From NCBI RefSeq assembly GCF_012273515.2, contig NZ_CP050975.2, forward strand, positions 5,270,001 to 5,334,000: a stretch of 64,000 bases of DNA, given 5' to 3'. Each line of letters starts with the position of its first letter. Positions within the stretch are counted from its first letter, which is position 1. Position numbers and translations under genes: made by a program. This stretch comes from Streptomyces sp. RPA4-2 (GTDB lineage: Bacteria; Actinomycetota; Actinomycetes; Streptomycetales; Streptomycetaceae). Of this stretch, positions 34,002 to 42,403 are shown piece after piece. Under the pieces are notes generated by a model, which did not search any database, had not been told where the DNA came from, and was given only the letters and a program-made list of their open reading frames with translations.

Positions 34002-35201
34002 GTGACCGAGAAGGCCGACCTTCAGTCCGTCCTCGACCGTGCCGCCGAGGGCGGGCGCATCACCCCGGAAGAGGCGCTCGACCTCTACCGTGACGCCCCG
34101 CTGCACGCGCTGGGCGCCGCCGCCGACGCCGTACGCCGCCGCAGGTACGCCGGCACCGAGCACATCGCGACGTACATCATCGAGCGGAACATCAACTACA
34201 CGAACGTGTGCGTCACGGCGTGCAAGTTCTGCGCCTTCTACGCCGCGCCCAAGGACACCGCCAAGGGCTGGACCCGCGACCTCGACGACATCCTGCGCCG
34301 CTGCGCGGAGACCGTCGAACTCGGCGGCACCCAGATCATGTTCCAGGGCGGACACCACCCCGACTACGGCGTGGAGTACTACGAGAAGCACTTCTCCGCG
34401 ATCAAGGAGAACTTCCCCCAGCTGGTCATCCACTCCCTCGGCGCGTCCGAGGTCGAGCACATGGCCCGGATCTCCAAGGTGAGCGTGGAGGAGGCCATCC
34501 AGCGGATCCACACCGCCGGCCTCGACTCCTTCGCGGGCGCCGGCGCGGAACTGCTCCCGGCCCGCCCCCGCAAGGCGATCGCCCCGCTCAAGGAGTCCGG
34601 CGAACGCTGGCTGGAGATCATGGAGACCGCGCACGGGCTGGGGGTCGAGTCGACCTCGACGATGCTCATGGGCACCGGCGAGACCAACGCCGAACGCATC
34701 GAGCACCTGAGCATGATCCGTGACGTACAGGACCGGACCGGCGGTTTCCGCGCCTTCATCCCGTACACCTACCAGCCGGAGAACAACCACCTCAAGGGCC
34801 GTACGCAGGCCACGCTCTTCGAGTACCTGCGCATGATCGCGATCGCCCGGCTCTTCTTCGACAACGTGGCCCACATCCAGGGTTCCTGGCTGACCACCGG
34901 CAAGGAGGTCGGCCAGCTCTCGCTGCACTACGGCGCGGACGACCTCGGCTCGATCATGCTGGAGGAGAACGTGGTCTCCTCGGCGGGCGCCAAGCACCGC
35001 TCCAACCGCATGGAGATCATCGACCTGATCCGCAAGGCCGGACGCGTGCCCGCCCAGCGGACCACGACGTACGAGCACATCGTCGTCCACGACGACCCGG
35101 CGGACGACCCGGTCGACGAGCGGGTCATGTCGCACATCTCGTCCACCGCGATCGCGGGCGGCACCGCCCACCCCGAGCTGAAGCTGCTCGCGTCCAACTG
35201 A
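34002..35201 (+). CDS. mqnC: Cyclic dehypoxanthinylfutalosine synthase MqnC (radical SAM)
   Basis: A 399-residue radical SAM enzyme with CxxxCxxC in NVCVTACKFCAFY. It closes the ring of dehypoxanthinylfutalosine in the futalosine pathway. Diagnostic parts are YIIERNINYTNVC, QIMFQGGHHPDYG, SFAGAGAELLP and YTYQPENNHLKG. GTG 34002 is chosen because GAAAGGGA lies at the right distance and the family starts here; ATG 33984 adds six residues. A TAGGCT -10 lies at 33956-33961. It is related in sequence to mqnE 10 kb away. Confidence 0.95.
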   Translation: MTEKADLQSVLDRAAEGGRITPEEALDLYRDAPLHALGAAADAVRRRRYAGTEHIATYIIERNINYTNVCVTACKFCAFYAAPKDTAKGWTRDLDDILRRCAETVELGGTQIMFQGGHHPDYGVEYYEKHFSAIKENFPQLVIHSLGASEVEHMARISKVSVEEAIQRIHTAGLDSFAGAGAELLPARPRKAIAPLKESGERWLEIMETAHGLGVESTSTMLMGTGETNAERIEHLSMIRDVQDRTGGFRAFIPYTYQPENNHLKGRTQATLFEYLRMIAIARLFFDNVAHIQGSWLTTGKEVGQLSLHYGADDLGSIMLEENVVSSAGAKHRSNRMEIIDLIRKAGRVPAQRTTTYEHIVVHDDPADDPVDERVMSHISSTAIAGGTAHPELKLLASN

Positions 35202-35208
35202 CCCCGCT

Positions 35209-35655
35209 GTGCTGACCATTCACGCCGCCGACGAGCTGCGGCTCAGCTGGGACGCGGAGCCCGTGCGGGACGGCGCGGTCGCCGTGCGGGGGGACCGGGT
35301 CGTGGGGACCGGGTCCCTGGGCGAGCTGCTCGAGCGTTTTCCGGGGGCACGGCTGAGGCGCTGGCCCGGTGTGCTCGGGCCCGCGCTGGTCCACGAGGGC
35401 CCGCTGCCGCAGGCGCCGTCCCCGCGCGAACGGCTGCACGCGGTACTGAAGTCGGGCTCCACCGCCGTACTGGAGCGGTACGCGGGCACCCCCGACCTGC
35501 GTGCCGCGGCCGTCCGTAACGAGGTGGCCGTGCTTCCCCGTACCCGCGAGACGGCGATCGTCGACACCGGACGCGCCGACCTCGCGGTCTTCGACACGGA
35601 CGGGGCGTGCGTCGCCACCGTCTGCGCCGGCCGCCTGGTGCACCGACGCCGCTGA
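35209..35655 (+). CDS. Amidohydrolase-like N-/C-terminal domain protein without the catalytic barrel
   Basis: A 148-residue protein. It looks like the small composite beta-sandwich domain that flanks the barrel in imidazolonepropionase-type amidohydrolases: GAVAVRGDRVVGTGSLGEL at the start and DTGRADLAVFDTDGACVATVCAGRLV at the end, with a short middle. The HxH zinc motif and the rest of the TIM barrel are missing, so it is not expected to be catalytic. It starts (GTG) seven bases after mqnC and is probably co-transcribed. It may be a shrunken relative of a deaminase or a structural partner. Confidence 0.7.
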   Translation: MLTIHAADELRLSWDAEPVRDGAVAVRGDRVVGTGSLGELLERFPGARLRRWPGVLGPALVHEGPLPQAPSPRERLHAVLKSGSTAVLERYAGTPDLRAAAVRNEVAVLPRTRETAIVDTGRADLAVFDTDGACVATVCAGRLVHRRR

Positions 35656-35707
35656 GCCGCTCCGGCCGGCCTCAGGAAACTCCTCATTGCGTATGCACCC
35701 GCTTTTG

Positions 35708-35733
35708 TTGTTTCCGTCCCCGGACGGAAACAA
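35708..35733. promoter_or_regulatory. Perfect 26-bp palindrome
   Basis: TTGTTTCCGTCC and GGACGGAAACAA are exact complements around a CC spacer. It lies 53 bases after the amidohydrolase-like stop. The 2-base centre is short for a terminator loop; a dimeric regulator site is equally plausible. Confidence 0.6.
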
Positions 35734-35990
35734 ATGCGATTCCGGAGTTCAAAGGTGGCACATTCGATGACTGTCCCTGAATGCAAGGGGTCTATGAGCA
35801 GCCCACGGGAAAGGTGTCCCGAATCGGAAGAGTCGGACATGTGATCGGGGCATAGGGTTCATATGCGTCGGCTTCGAGCCGTGCGGTCGTTCAGGGATTC
35901 TCACGGAGAACGGACGGGCTGGGCCGAGTTTCCTGGGCGACGCACATGAGAACCAGGGAATTGGACACATGAATCGACCGGTTCTGGAAG

Positions 35991-36134
35991 GTGCCCGCCT
36001 TCGAGAAGTGGCCGCCGCTGGAGAGCCCGTGGTTCATGTTCGGGGTCGGCTGGGTGCTGATCCGGATCGCGATCCCGCTGTGCGGCCGGGGCGGGGACGT
36101 GGCGGCCCGGAAGAAGCCGGGACCGTTCCCCTGA
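35991..36134 (+). CDS. Possible small membrane protein
   Basis: A 47-residue frame from GTG 35991 encodes a short amphipathic start ([15 protein letters not shown]), one hydrophobic helix ([18 protein letters not shown]) and a basic tail. The frame is open from 35973. A weak TGGAAG precedes the GTG. The protein-like composition argues for a real small gene, but there is no homologue I can name. Confidence 0.4.
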   Translation: MPAFEKWPPLESPWFMFGVGWVLIRIAIPLCGRGGDVAARKKPGPFP

Positions 36135-36205
36135 GTGGTCGTAAAAGACCTGTGTACGGGCCGGGCGCCGGAGGGCCGTCCGTCCCGTGCTGCCACAATG
36201 GGACC

Positions 36206-36898
36206 GTGACCCGCGCATCCCTGGACAAGCAGCCGCACGAAGTCGCCTCGATGTTCGACGACGTGGCGGAACGGTACGACCTGACGAACGACCTGCTGTC
36301 GCTCGGCCAGGACCGGGTGTGGCGCAGAGAGGTCGCGAAAGCGGTCGACGCGCGCCCCGCGCAGAAGATCCTGGACCTGGCGGCCGGCACGGCGACCTCG
36401 TCGCTCCCCTTCGCCCGCACCGGCGCGTACGTCGTGCCGTGCGACTTCTCCCTCGGCATGCTCCGGGTCGGCAAGAAGAACCACCCCTGGCTGCCGCTGA
36501 CCGCCGGCGACGCGACGAAGCTGCCCTTCAAGGACGACACCTTCGACGCGGTGACGATCTCCTTCGGTCTGCGCAACGTCCAGGACACCGACACGGCGCT
36601 GAGCGAGCTGTACCGGGTGACCAAGCCGGGCGGCCGGGTCGTGATCTGCGAGTTCTCGCACCCGACCTGGGCACCCTTCCGCACGGTCTACACCGAGTAC
36701 CTGATGCGGGCGCTGCCGTCGGTCGCCCGCGCGGTGTCGTCCAACCCCGACGCGTACGTCTATCTCGCCGAGTCCATCCGGGAGTGGCCCGACCAGCCCG
36801 CCCTGGCGGAGCGGCTGCGCAAGGCCGGCTGGTCGAAGGTGGCGTGGCGGAACCTGACGGGTGGCGTGGTCGCCCTGCACCGGGGCTTCAAGGCCTGA
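36206..36898 (+). CDS. menG: Demethylmenaquinone methyltransferase MenG/UbiE
   Basis: A 230-residue SAM-dependent methyltransferase that methylates demethylmenaquinone, the last core step. UbiE hallmarks: [22 protein letters not shown] split across the N-terminus, [15 protein letters not shown] (motif I), [19 protein letters not shown] and [16 protein letters not shown] 36206 comes six bases after a CACAAT -10-like hexamer (36194-36199) and has no ribosome binding site, so the mRNA may be leaderless. Its 3' end overlaps the converging PASTA gene by 11 bases. Confidence 0.94.
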   Translation: MTRASLDKQPHEVASMFDDVAERYDLTNDLLSLGQDRVWRREVAKAVDARPAQKILDLAAGTATSSLPFARTGAYVVPCDFSLGMLRVGKKNHPWLPLTAGDATKLPFKDDTFDAVTISFGLRNVQDTDTALSELYRVTKPGGRVVICEFSHPTWAPFRTVYTEYLMRALPSVARAVSSNPDAYVYLAESIREWPDQPALAERLRKAGWSKVAWRNLTGGVVALHRGFKA

Positions 36899-37241
36899 CG
36901 GATCTCAGCGCCTCGAACGGGTCGCCCGGCTCGTCGAGCTCACGGCGCAGACCGCCCGACGGCGGGAGCGGCAACCGGGGTTCACGCACCCCGGCGCCTC
37001 CCTCGGCGTCACCGAGGTCGAACCACACGGTGACCACGGCACCGCGGGGGATCTCGGAGCCGGGCGGCGGGTACTGGCGTACGACGTAGTCGACGACGGT
37101 GAGAGGGAAGTCGGGCCGGTCGGGCGCGGCGAGCAGCACGCCTCGCGCCTCGGCCCTCTCCCGCGCGTCCACAGCCATCAGACCGATGAGTCGCGGTACG
37201 CGCACTTCGGGTGTCTCGGGTGTCAGGCGCACGGACGTCAC
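36888..37241 (-). CDS. Small PASTA-domain protein
   Basis: A 117-residue protein starting with GTG. One PASTA-like domain is visible: [22 protein letters not shown] with [22 protein letters not shown], followed by a Pro/Gly-rich tail. PASTA domains bind peptidoglycan stems or muropeptides when outside the cell, but there is no signal peptide or membrane helix, so this one appears cytoplasmic. The 3' end overlaps menG. Confidence 0.75.
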   Translation of the reverse strand: MTSVRLTPETPEVRVPRLIGLMAVDARERAEARGVLLAAPDRPDFPLTVVDYVVRQYPPPGSEIPRGAVVTVWFDLGDAEGGAGVREPRLPLPPSGGLRRELDEPGDPFEALRSVRP

Positions 37242-37335
37242 CCCCCAGCGGTACCGGCAGGGTAAGCCCCGGCCGGTCCCTTGCGGAAGGCGTCGGCGGT
37301 CCTCGCGCGAGCTGCCGGCGGCCTCCGCGCGGGCC

Positions 37336-37363
37336 GTGAGCGGCTCGTGCGGGAGCCGCTCAC
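37336..37363 (-). terminator. Terminator after the minus-strand GNAT gene
   Basis: A perfect 11-bp stem (GTGAGCGGCTC at 37336-37346 with GAGCCGCTCAC at 37353-37363) and a 6-base loop, 44 bases beyond the GNAT stop at 37408. Confidence 0.75.
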
Positions 37364-37407
37364 AGCCCTTCGTCCGGGGCCCTCGCGGGAGCCCCTCGCG
37401 CGAACCG

Positions 37408-37914
37408 TCAGAGGGTGAGCCGGTAGCAGTGCGCGGCGTCCTCCTGCGTGGGATGGGCGAAGACCTCGGCCAGTTCCATGCCCACGCGTCGGGTCACGGC
37501 GATCGACCGCTCGTTGCCGGGTCTGACCATGGCGACGACCCGGGGGACGCCCGCCGCCCGTACCCGCTCCAGGGTGGTCACCGCGGCCGCGGTGACGTAC
37601 CCCTTGCCCCAGTGCGCGCGCCCGAGCCGCCAGCCGATCTCGATCTCACCCCTGGGCCCCCACTCGCCCGGCCACGGCTGCGCGCCCGTGAAGCCGAGCA
37701 CCTCGCCCTCGGAGTCGACGATCGTCCACAGACAGAATCCGAGCTCGGCGTCGTGCCGTCGCTGCCGTGCGGTGAGCTCCTCGTACACGGACAACTCGGC
37801 CGCCCGGCCGCCGTGGAACTCCATGACCTCCGGGTCGGCGAAGATCCGGTGCCAGGCGAACGCGTCCTCGTCGGTGGGGACACGGAGTCGGACGTCGGGG
37901 AGAGCTCGGTTCAC
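37408..37914 (-). CDS. GNAT-family acetyltransferase (RimJ/RimL-like)
   Basis: A 168-residue protein starting with GTG. The RimJ/L type pattern is visible: LRVPTDEDAFAWHRIFADPEVMEF at the start, GEIEIGWRLGRAHWGKGYVTAAAVTTL (acetyl-CoA loop), and GNERSIAVTRRVGMELAEVF. These enzymes acetylate N-termini or small molecules; no substrate can be named. It is divergent from the reductase gene with about 100 bases between starts. Confidence 0.85.
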   Translation of the reverse strand: MNRALPDVRLRVPTDEDAFAWHRIFADPEVMEFHGGRAAELSVYEELTARQRRHDAELGFCLWTIVDSEGEVLGFTGAQPWPGEWGPRGEIEIGWRLGRAHWGKGYVTAAAVTTLERVRAAGVPRVVAMVRPGNERSIAVTRRVGMELAEVFAHPTQEDAAHCYRLTL

Positions 37915-38014
37915 GGGGGCAGCCCTTCAGCCAGGTCAGTCAGTACCGCTGCATAGACTGCCCATGTCCAGTGCCCGTCAGCACGCAGATTTCGAGTCTT
38001 GGGGAGACCCCGCC

Positions 38015-39310
38015 GTGACCGAGCCCCAACCCCTCTCCGAAAACACCGCAGATGTGATCGTCGTCGGGGCTGGGCCAGCCGGTTCCACGACCGCGTACTA
38101 CCTGGCGAAGGCCGGACTCGACGTCCTGCTCCTGGAGAAGACCGCGTTCCCCCGGGAGAAGGTCTGCGGTGACGGGCTGACCCCGCGCGCGACCAAGCAG
38201 CTCGTCTCGATGGGCATCGACATCTCCGAAGAGGCCGGCTGGCTGCGGAACAAGGGGCTGCGCATCATCGGCGGCGGTGTCCGCCTCCAGCTCGACTGGC
38301 CGGATCTCGCCTCGTACCCGGACTACGGGCTCGTCCGCAAGCGCGACGACTTCGACGAGCAGCTGGCACGGCAGGCGCAGAAGGCGGGCGCCCGGTTGTT
38401 CGAGCGCTGCAACGTCGGCGCCCCGATCATCGACGACCGCACGGGCCGCATCACGGGCGTGCACGCCAAGCTCGGCGACTCGGGGGAGAAGCGGGAGGTC
38501 ACCTTCCACGCGCCGCTGGTCGTCGCGGCCGACGGCAACTCCACCCGCCTCTCGCTGGCGATGGGCCTGCACCGCCGCGAGGACCGCCCGATGGGCGTCG
38601 CCGTCCGTACGTACTTCACCTCCCCGCGCCACGAGGACGACTACCTGGAGTCCTGGCTGGAGCTGTGGGACCGCCGGGGCCCCGAGGACCGTCTGCTGCC
38701 CGGCTACGGCTGGATCTTCGGCATGGGCGACGGCACGTCGAACGTCGGCCTCGGTGTGCTCAACACCTCCGACTCCTTCAAGGAGCTGGACTGGCGCGAG
38801 GTCCTGAAGGCGTGGTGCGCCTCGATGCCGGAGGACTGGGGCTACACGCCCGAGAACATGACCGGCCCGATCCGCGGCGCCGCCCTGCCGATGGCCTTCA
38901 ACCGCCAGCCGCACTACACGAAGGGGTTGTTGTTGGTCGGCGACGCCGGCGGTCTGGTGAACCCCTTCAACGGCGAGGGCATCGCGTACGCCATGGAGTC
39001 CGGTCAGATCGCCGCGGACGTCATCGTCCAGGCCCACGCCCGCTCGACTCCCGCCGGGCGCGAACTGGCCCTCGAGCGCTACCCCCGTGTCCTCAAGGAC
39101 ACCTACGGCGGGTACTACACCCTCGGCCGCGCCTTCGTGAAGCTGATCGGCAACCCGAAGGTCATGAAGATCGCGACGCAGCGGGGCCTGACCCACCCGC
39201 TCCTGATGAAGTTCACCCTGAAGATGCTGGCGAACCTGACGGACCCGACCGGCGGCGACGCGATGGACCGGATCATCAACGGGTTGTCGAAGGTGGCACC
39301 GAAGGCCTGA
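38015..39310 (+). CDS. Geranylgeranyl-reductase-family FAD protein, possible menaquinone side-chain reductase
   Basis: A 431-residue flavoprotein. FAD binding: VIVVGAGPAGSTTAYYLA near the N-terminus and LLLVGDAGGLVNPFNGEGI late; PREKVCGDGLTPRA is a family hallmark. Relatives reduce isoprenoid double bonds; in mycobacteria the MenJ enzyme saturates a menaquinone isoprene unit, and the position next to menG supports a similar role here (inference). GTG 38015 has GGGGAGA eight bases upstream; an in-frame ATG at 37964 lies too close to a TAGACT -10 (37954-37959) to be transcribed from it. Confidence 0.85.
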   Translation: MTEPQPLSENTADVIVVGAGPAGSTTAYYLAKAGLDVLLLEKTAFPREKVCGDGLTPRATKQLVSMGIDISEEAGWLRNKGLRIIGGGVRLQLDWPDLASYPDYGLVRKRDDFDEQLARQAQKAGARLFERCNVGAPIIDDRTGRITGVHAKLGDSGEKREVTFHAPLVVAADGNSTRLSLAMGLHRREDRPMGVAVRTYFTSPRHEDDYLESWLELWDRRGPEDRLLPGYGWIFGMGDGTSNVGLGVLNTSDSFKELDWREVLKAWCASMPEDWGYTPENMTGPIRGAALPMAFNRQPHYTKGLLLVGDAGGLVNPFNGEGIAYAMESGQIAADVIVQAHARSTPAGRELALERYPRVLKDTYGGYYTLGRAFVKLIGNPKVMKIATQRGLTHPLLMKFTLKMLANLTDPTGGDAMDRIINGLSKVAPKA

Positions 39311-39571
39311 GGCCGGGTCCGCCGCGCGCGGGAGGCCTGCCCTTCGGCTCGGCCTCCGTGGTGCCCCCGCGCGCGAGGACGCCTCACGCCGGTCCTCCGT
39401 GAACCGCGGCGCGTACTCGGCGCGCCCTCGGCACGTCCACGCGGTCGCGTCGGAAGAGCCGGCGCGGACGGACGTGCCCGCTGCGCGCGCGGCACGCACT
39501 CTCGTTCCATCTGCGGCACTTGACCCGTTTCGTGCATCCCGGGCGGGACCTCGCGCACCAGCGGGCACGCT

Positions 39572-39643
39572 CGTCCGTGGCGTCCGTGGCGTCCGTGGCG
39601 TCCGTGGCGTCCGTGGCGTCCGTGGCGTCCGTGGCGTCCGTGG
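39572..39643. repeat. Minisatellite: eight perfect copies of a 9-bp unit
   Basis: CGTCCGTGG is repeated eight times without a mismatch. In the frames it would read as repeated Ser-Val-Ala, Arg-Gly-Val or Pro-Arg-Thr triplets, but no surrounding gene supports translation. Confidence 0.9.
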
Positions 39644-39860
39644 CGGGCAGCGGCGGACGAGGGTGCGGGCGCGAGCCCGCTTGCGGGAGCGGGGTGCGGC
39701 TCGGCTTCGGGGACGGTGCGCTGTCGGGTCCGCGACCGGCGCCCGTCCGTCCGGCGGCCGGAGGCGCATCCGGTGGCCGTCGGCGGCAGGCTCTTCCCGT
39801 CGCTGTGAGGGCCCTCTGAGGCCCGAACGGGCCGCGGTCGCCCCGCGGATACGACGACGG

Positions 39861-39886
39861 GGGCCGCCGCCTTCAGGCGGCGGCCC
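39861..39886 (-). terminator. Terminator after the NlpC/P60 gene
   Basis: A perfect 11-bp stem (GGGCCGCCGCC with GGCGGCGGCCC) and a TTCA loop, 33 bases beyond the NlpC stop on the minus strand. Confidence 0.8.
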
Positions 39887-39918
39887 TCAAGCCGTAGGAC
39901 TTCAGACGCGGGTGCGGC

Positions 39919-40722
39919 TCAGAGAACGCGTACCGCGCCGGTGGCCGGGTAGCCCGACAGGTTCTGAATCACGACACCCTTGGAGGGGTTGGCGGCGTCC
40001 AGGTACTGCCCGTTACCGATGTACACGCCCACGTGGTACGCCGAACCGGCCGAACCCCAGTACAGGATGTCGCCGACCTGGACGTTGGACAGCGAGACCG
40101 GCGTACCGGACGTCGACTGGTCCTGGGAGACGCGCGGCAGGTCGACACCGACCTGCTTGAACGCGGCCTGCACGAGACCGGAGCAGTCCCACGCGCTGGG
40201 TCCCGTACCGCCCATCACGTACGCGTCGCCGACCTGTGCCTTGAGGAAGGCGATGACGGTCGCGACGCTGCCGCTGGCCGGCGCCGAGACGGTCGAGGTC
40301 GTGGACGCCGAAGCGGACAGGGTGGTCCGCGCGGCGGAGCGCGAGGCGGCCTGCTCGGCCGCGGCCTTGCGCGCGGCCTCGGCCTTCTTCTTGGCCTCCG
40401 CCTTCTTCTTGGCGTCGGCGAGGTCCGCCTTGGCCTGCTTCGCGGCATTTGCGGCTGCCGCGTCGCGCTCGGCCTGCAACTCGTAGTTGGCCGCGGCCTG
40501 CTGGGTGGCGTCCGCGGACTGGGCGACCTGGGTCGCGAGGTCGGCCGTCAGGGTCGGCAGTTCAAGGGTCTGCGTCACGGGCTCGGCCGCGCTCGCAGAG
40601 CCGGCCGCACCGGCGACGGCCAGGGTGCTGAGAACGCCACCGGCAACTCCGGCGCGCATCGCGAGCGTCGACGCGTTGCGGCGGGGCTTCCGGTGGCTAC
40701 GTATGTGAGCGGTGTGGGACAT
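39919..40722 (-). CDS. Secreted NlpC/P60 peptidoglycan endopeptidase
   Basis: A 267-residue exported protein: basic start and signal peptide (cleavage near residue 45), a coiled-coil region rich in Ala, Lys and Gln (about 62-132), a Ser/Ala/Thr linker, and a C-terminal NlpC/P60 domain. The catalytic cysteine is in WDCSGLVQ (about 180) and histidine in YHVGVYIG (about 230). Such enzymes cut stem peptides of the cell wall. ATG 40722 is preferred for the signal-peptide layout; ATG 40752 is possible. It is divergent from nuoA with a 750-base gap. Confidence 0.92.
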   Translation of the reverse strand: MSHTAHIRSHRKPRRNASTLAMRAGVAGGVLSTLAVAGAAGSASAAEPVTQTLELPTLTADLATQVAQSADATQQAAANYELQAERDAAAANAAKQAKADLADAKKKAEAKKKAEAARKAAAEQAASRSAARTTLSASASTTSTVSAPASGSVATVIAFLKAQVGDAYVMGGTGPSAWDCSGLVQAAFKQVGVDLPRVSQDQSTSGTPVSLSNVQVGDILYWGSAGSAYHVGVYIGNGQYLDAANPSKGVVIQNLSGYPATGAVRVL

Positions 40723-40961
40723 GGGTACAACCGGTATCAGGGGCTCCCTCATACCTTCAAGAAACGTGTGGTGCGCCACAGTTGTTCAATCGGCGGCCGA
40801 ATCCGGGGCGCGTCACTCCTTATTGACGCCGTAACGGGCATTGCGGACAGGGATGATCAAGCCTGTGATCATGCTGTTTCCGTAATACGTCCGAATTGCC
40901 CTCCGCCTACCACTGGTTGCGGCCAGTGGCCAAGCCCCGCTTATCTGGCGCATAGACAGAT

Positions 40962-40975
40962 GTGGCACAGGTCAC
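40962..40975. promoter_or_regulatory. Crp-type binding motif between nlpC and nuoA
   Basis: GTG-GCACAG-GTCAC fits the Streptomyces Crp pattern GTG-N6-GNCAC. It is about 240 bases before the NlpC start and 500 bases before nuoA. Confidence 0.45.
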
Positions 40976-41195
40976 ACAGCCGTCTCACGGACGGCATGCC
41001 GCGCGCGTAGATCCCGAGAGTCCCCCGCTCGTGAACGCGTGCACGCGTGGATGTCGTCCACATCCGTCCACACCCCTCCCCCCGACGTGTGAACGGGGTC
41101 CTCTATCAAGCCGTCCCGTCCATCGCCAATTTGCATGCGAAGGAAGTCTCTTGATATGGAGACGTCGCCCCGGACCTGCGATGACGAGCGGAAAT

Positions 41196-41210
41196 GTCAC
41201 CTCTGGTGAC
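41196..41210. promoter_or_regulatory. Palindrome GTCACC-N3-GGTGAC upstream of nuoA
   Basis: Perfect 6-base arms around TCT, 265 bases before the nuoA start. Size and symmetry suggest a dimeric regulator site; the regulator is unknown. Confidence 0.45.
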
Positions 41211-41351
41211 CGTGCGGACGCTTCGCGTGTGAAGATCACCGCTCATCCGACTTCATGATCCTTCGTCAGGTGGTGGAGATCACAAAGCTAGTGCAATACC
41301 CCGTGTCGCAGATCACAGACCGGCGGGCATAGGATGCGAGGCAGTTGGGCT

Positions 41352-41367
41352 TGTGACCTGCTTCACA
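41352..41367 (+). promoter_or_regulatory. Rex-type redox operator upstream of nuoA
   Basis: TGTGACCTGCTTCACA matches the Streptomyces Rex operator (TGTGAAC-N3-TTCACA) at all positions but one. Rex senses NADH/NAD+ and is known to control respiratory genes in S. coelicolor including nuo. A TAGGAT -10-like hexamer lies about 25 bases upstream, so bound Rex would sit just after the promoter. The site also fits the general Crp consensus TGTGA-N6-TCACA. Confidence 0.7.
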
Positions 41368-41474
41368 TGTACGCGATCTTCGTCGGGACGCACGGGGCTC
41401 GTGGAACGGGTGGGCGGAAGTGCTGGCCCGACACAACCGCCAGCAGTCAGTGCCGACTGAGAGGAGCGAGGAGC

Positions 41475-41834
41475 GTGAACGCGTATGCGCCGATCCTCGT
41501 ACTGGGAGCCCTCGGGGCAGGCTTTGCGATCTTCTCCGTGGTCATGGCCACGCTTATCGGTCCAAAGCGATACAACCGGGCCAAGCTCGAGGCTTACGAG
41601 TGCGGTATCGAGCCGACCCCCACGCCGGCCGGCGGCGGGCGCTTCCCGATCAAGTACTACCTGACGGCGATGCTCTTCATCGTCTTCGACATCGAGATCG
41701 TCTTCCTCTACCCCTGGGCCGTCACCTTCGACGCCCTGGGTGTTTTCGGGCTCGTGGAGATGCTGCTCTTCGTGCTCACCGTCTTCGTCGCGTACGCGTA
41801 CGTATGGCGGCGCGGCGGCTTGGAATGGGACTGA
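41475..41834 (+). CDS. nuoA: NADH-quinone oxidoreductase subunit A
   Basis: A 119-residue membrane subunit of complex I with three hydrophobic helices and the conserved loop KLEAYECGIEPTPTPAGGGRF, plus the acidic FIVFDIEIVFLYPWA helix. GTG 41475 follows GAGGAGCGAGGAG. It is the first of 14 nuo genes in the usual order. Complex I oxidises NADH, reduces menaquinone in this organism, and pumps protons. Confidence 0.96.
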   Translation: MNAYAPILVLGALGAGFAIFSVVMATLIGPKRYNRAKLEAYECGIEPTPTPAGGGRFPIKYYLTAMLFIVFDIEIVFLYPWAVTFDALGVFGLVEMLLFVLTVFVAYAYVWRRGGLEWD

Positions 41835-41848
41835 GGGGCCTCTAAGAC

Positions 41849-42399
<551 letters not shown>

Positions 42400-42403
<4 letters not shown>

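Larger units (their letters stand above)
35656..36205. other. Intergenic region between the amidohydrolase-like gene and menG
   Basis: About 550 bases of lower G+C than the neighbouring genes. It holds a perfect palindrome (35708-35733), a short candidate ORF (35991-36134) and the menG promoter. Nothing else could be supported. Confidence 0.6.
39311..39918. other. Intergenic region with minisatellite and terminator
   Basis: About 600 bases between the reductase and NlpC genes. All six frames give low-complexity Arg/Gly/Ala/Pro translations without domain features, so no gene is called. It contains the 9-bp tandem repeat (39572-39643) and a terminator hairpin (39861-39886). Confidence 0.6.

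Noticed and set aside
35767..35844. 25-residue ORF starting ATGACTGTC
   Set aside because: Short, no ribosome binding site and no recognisable features; could be chance.
39572..39643. CRISPR array
   Set aside because: The 9-bp units are directly adjacent with no spacers; no cas genes nearby.
39520..39819. 99-residue ORF containing SVA repeats across the minisatellite
   Set aside because: No ribosome binding site, no domain, and composition of the remainder is low-complexity.
40723..41040. c-di-AMP (ydaO-type) riboswitch before the NlpC gene
   Set aside because: Such switches precede some actinobacterial cell-wall hydrolase genes, but I could not find the conserved ydaO core sequences on the minus strand here.
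40962..41258. 98-residue plus-strand ORF upstream of nuoA
   Set aside because: Overlaps predicted regulatory sites, has no ribosome binding site, and reads as random Pro/Arg/Ser sequence.
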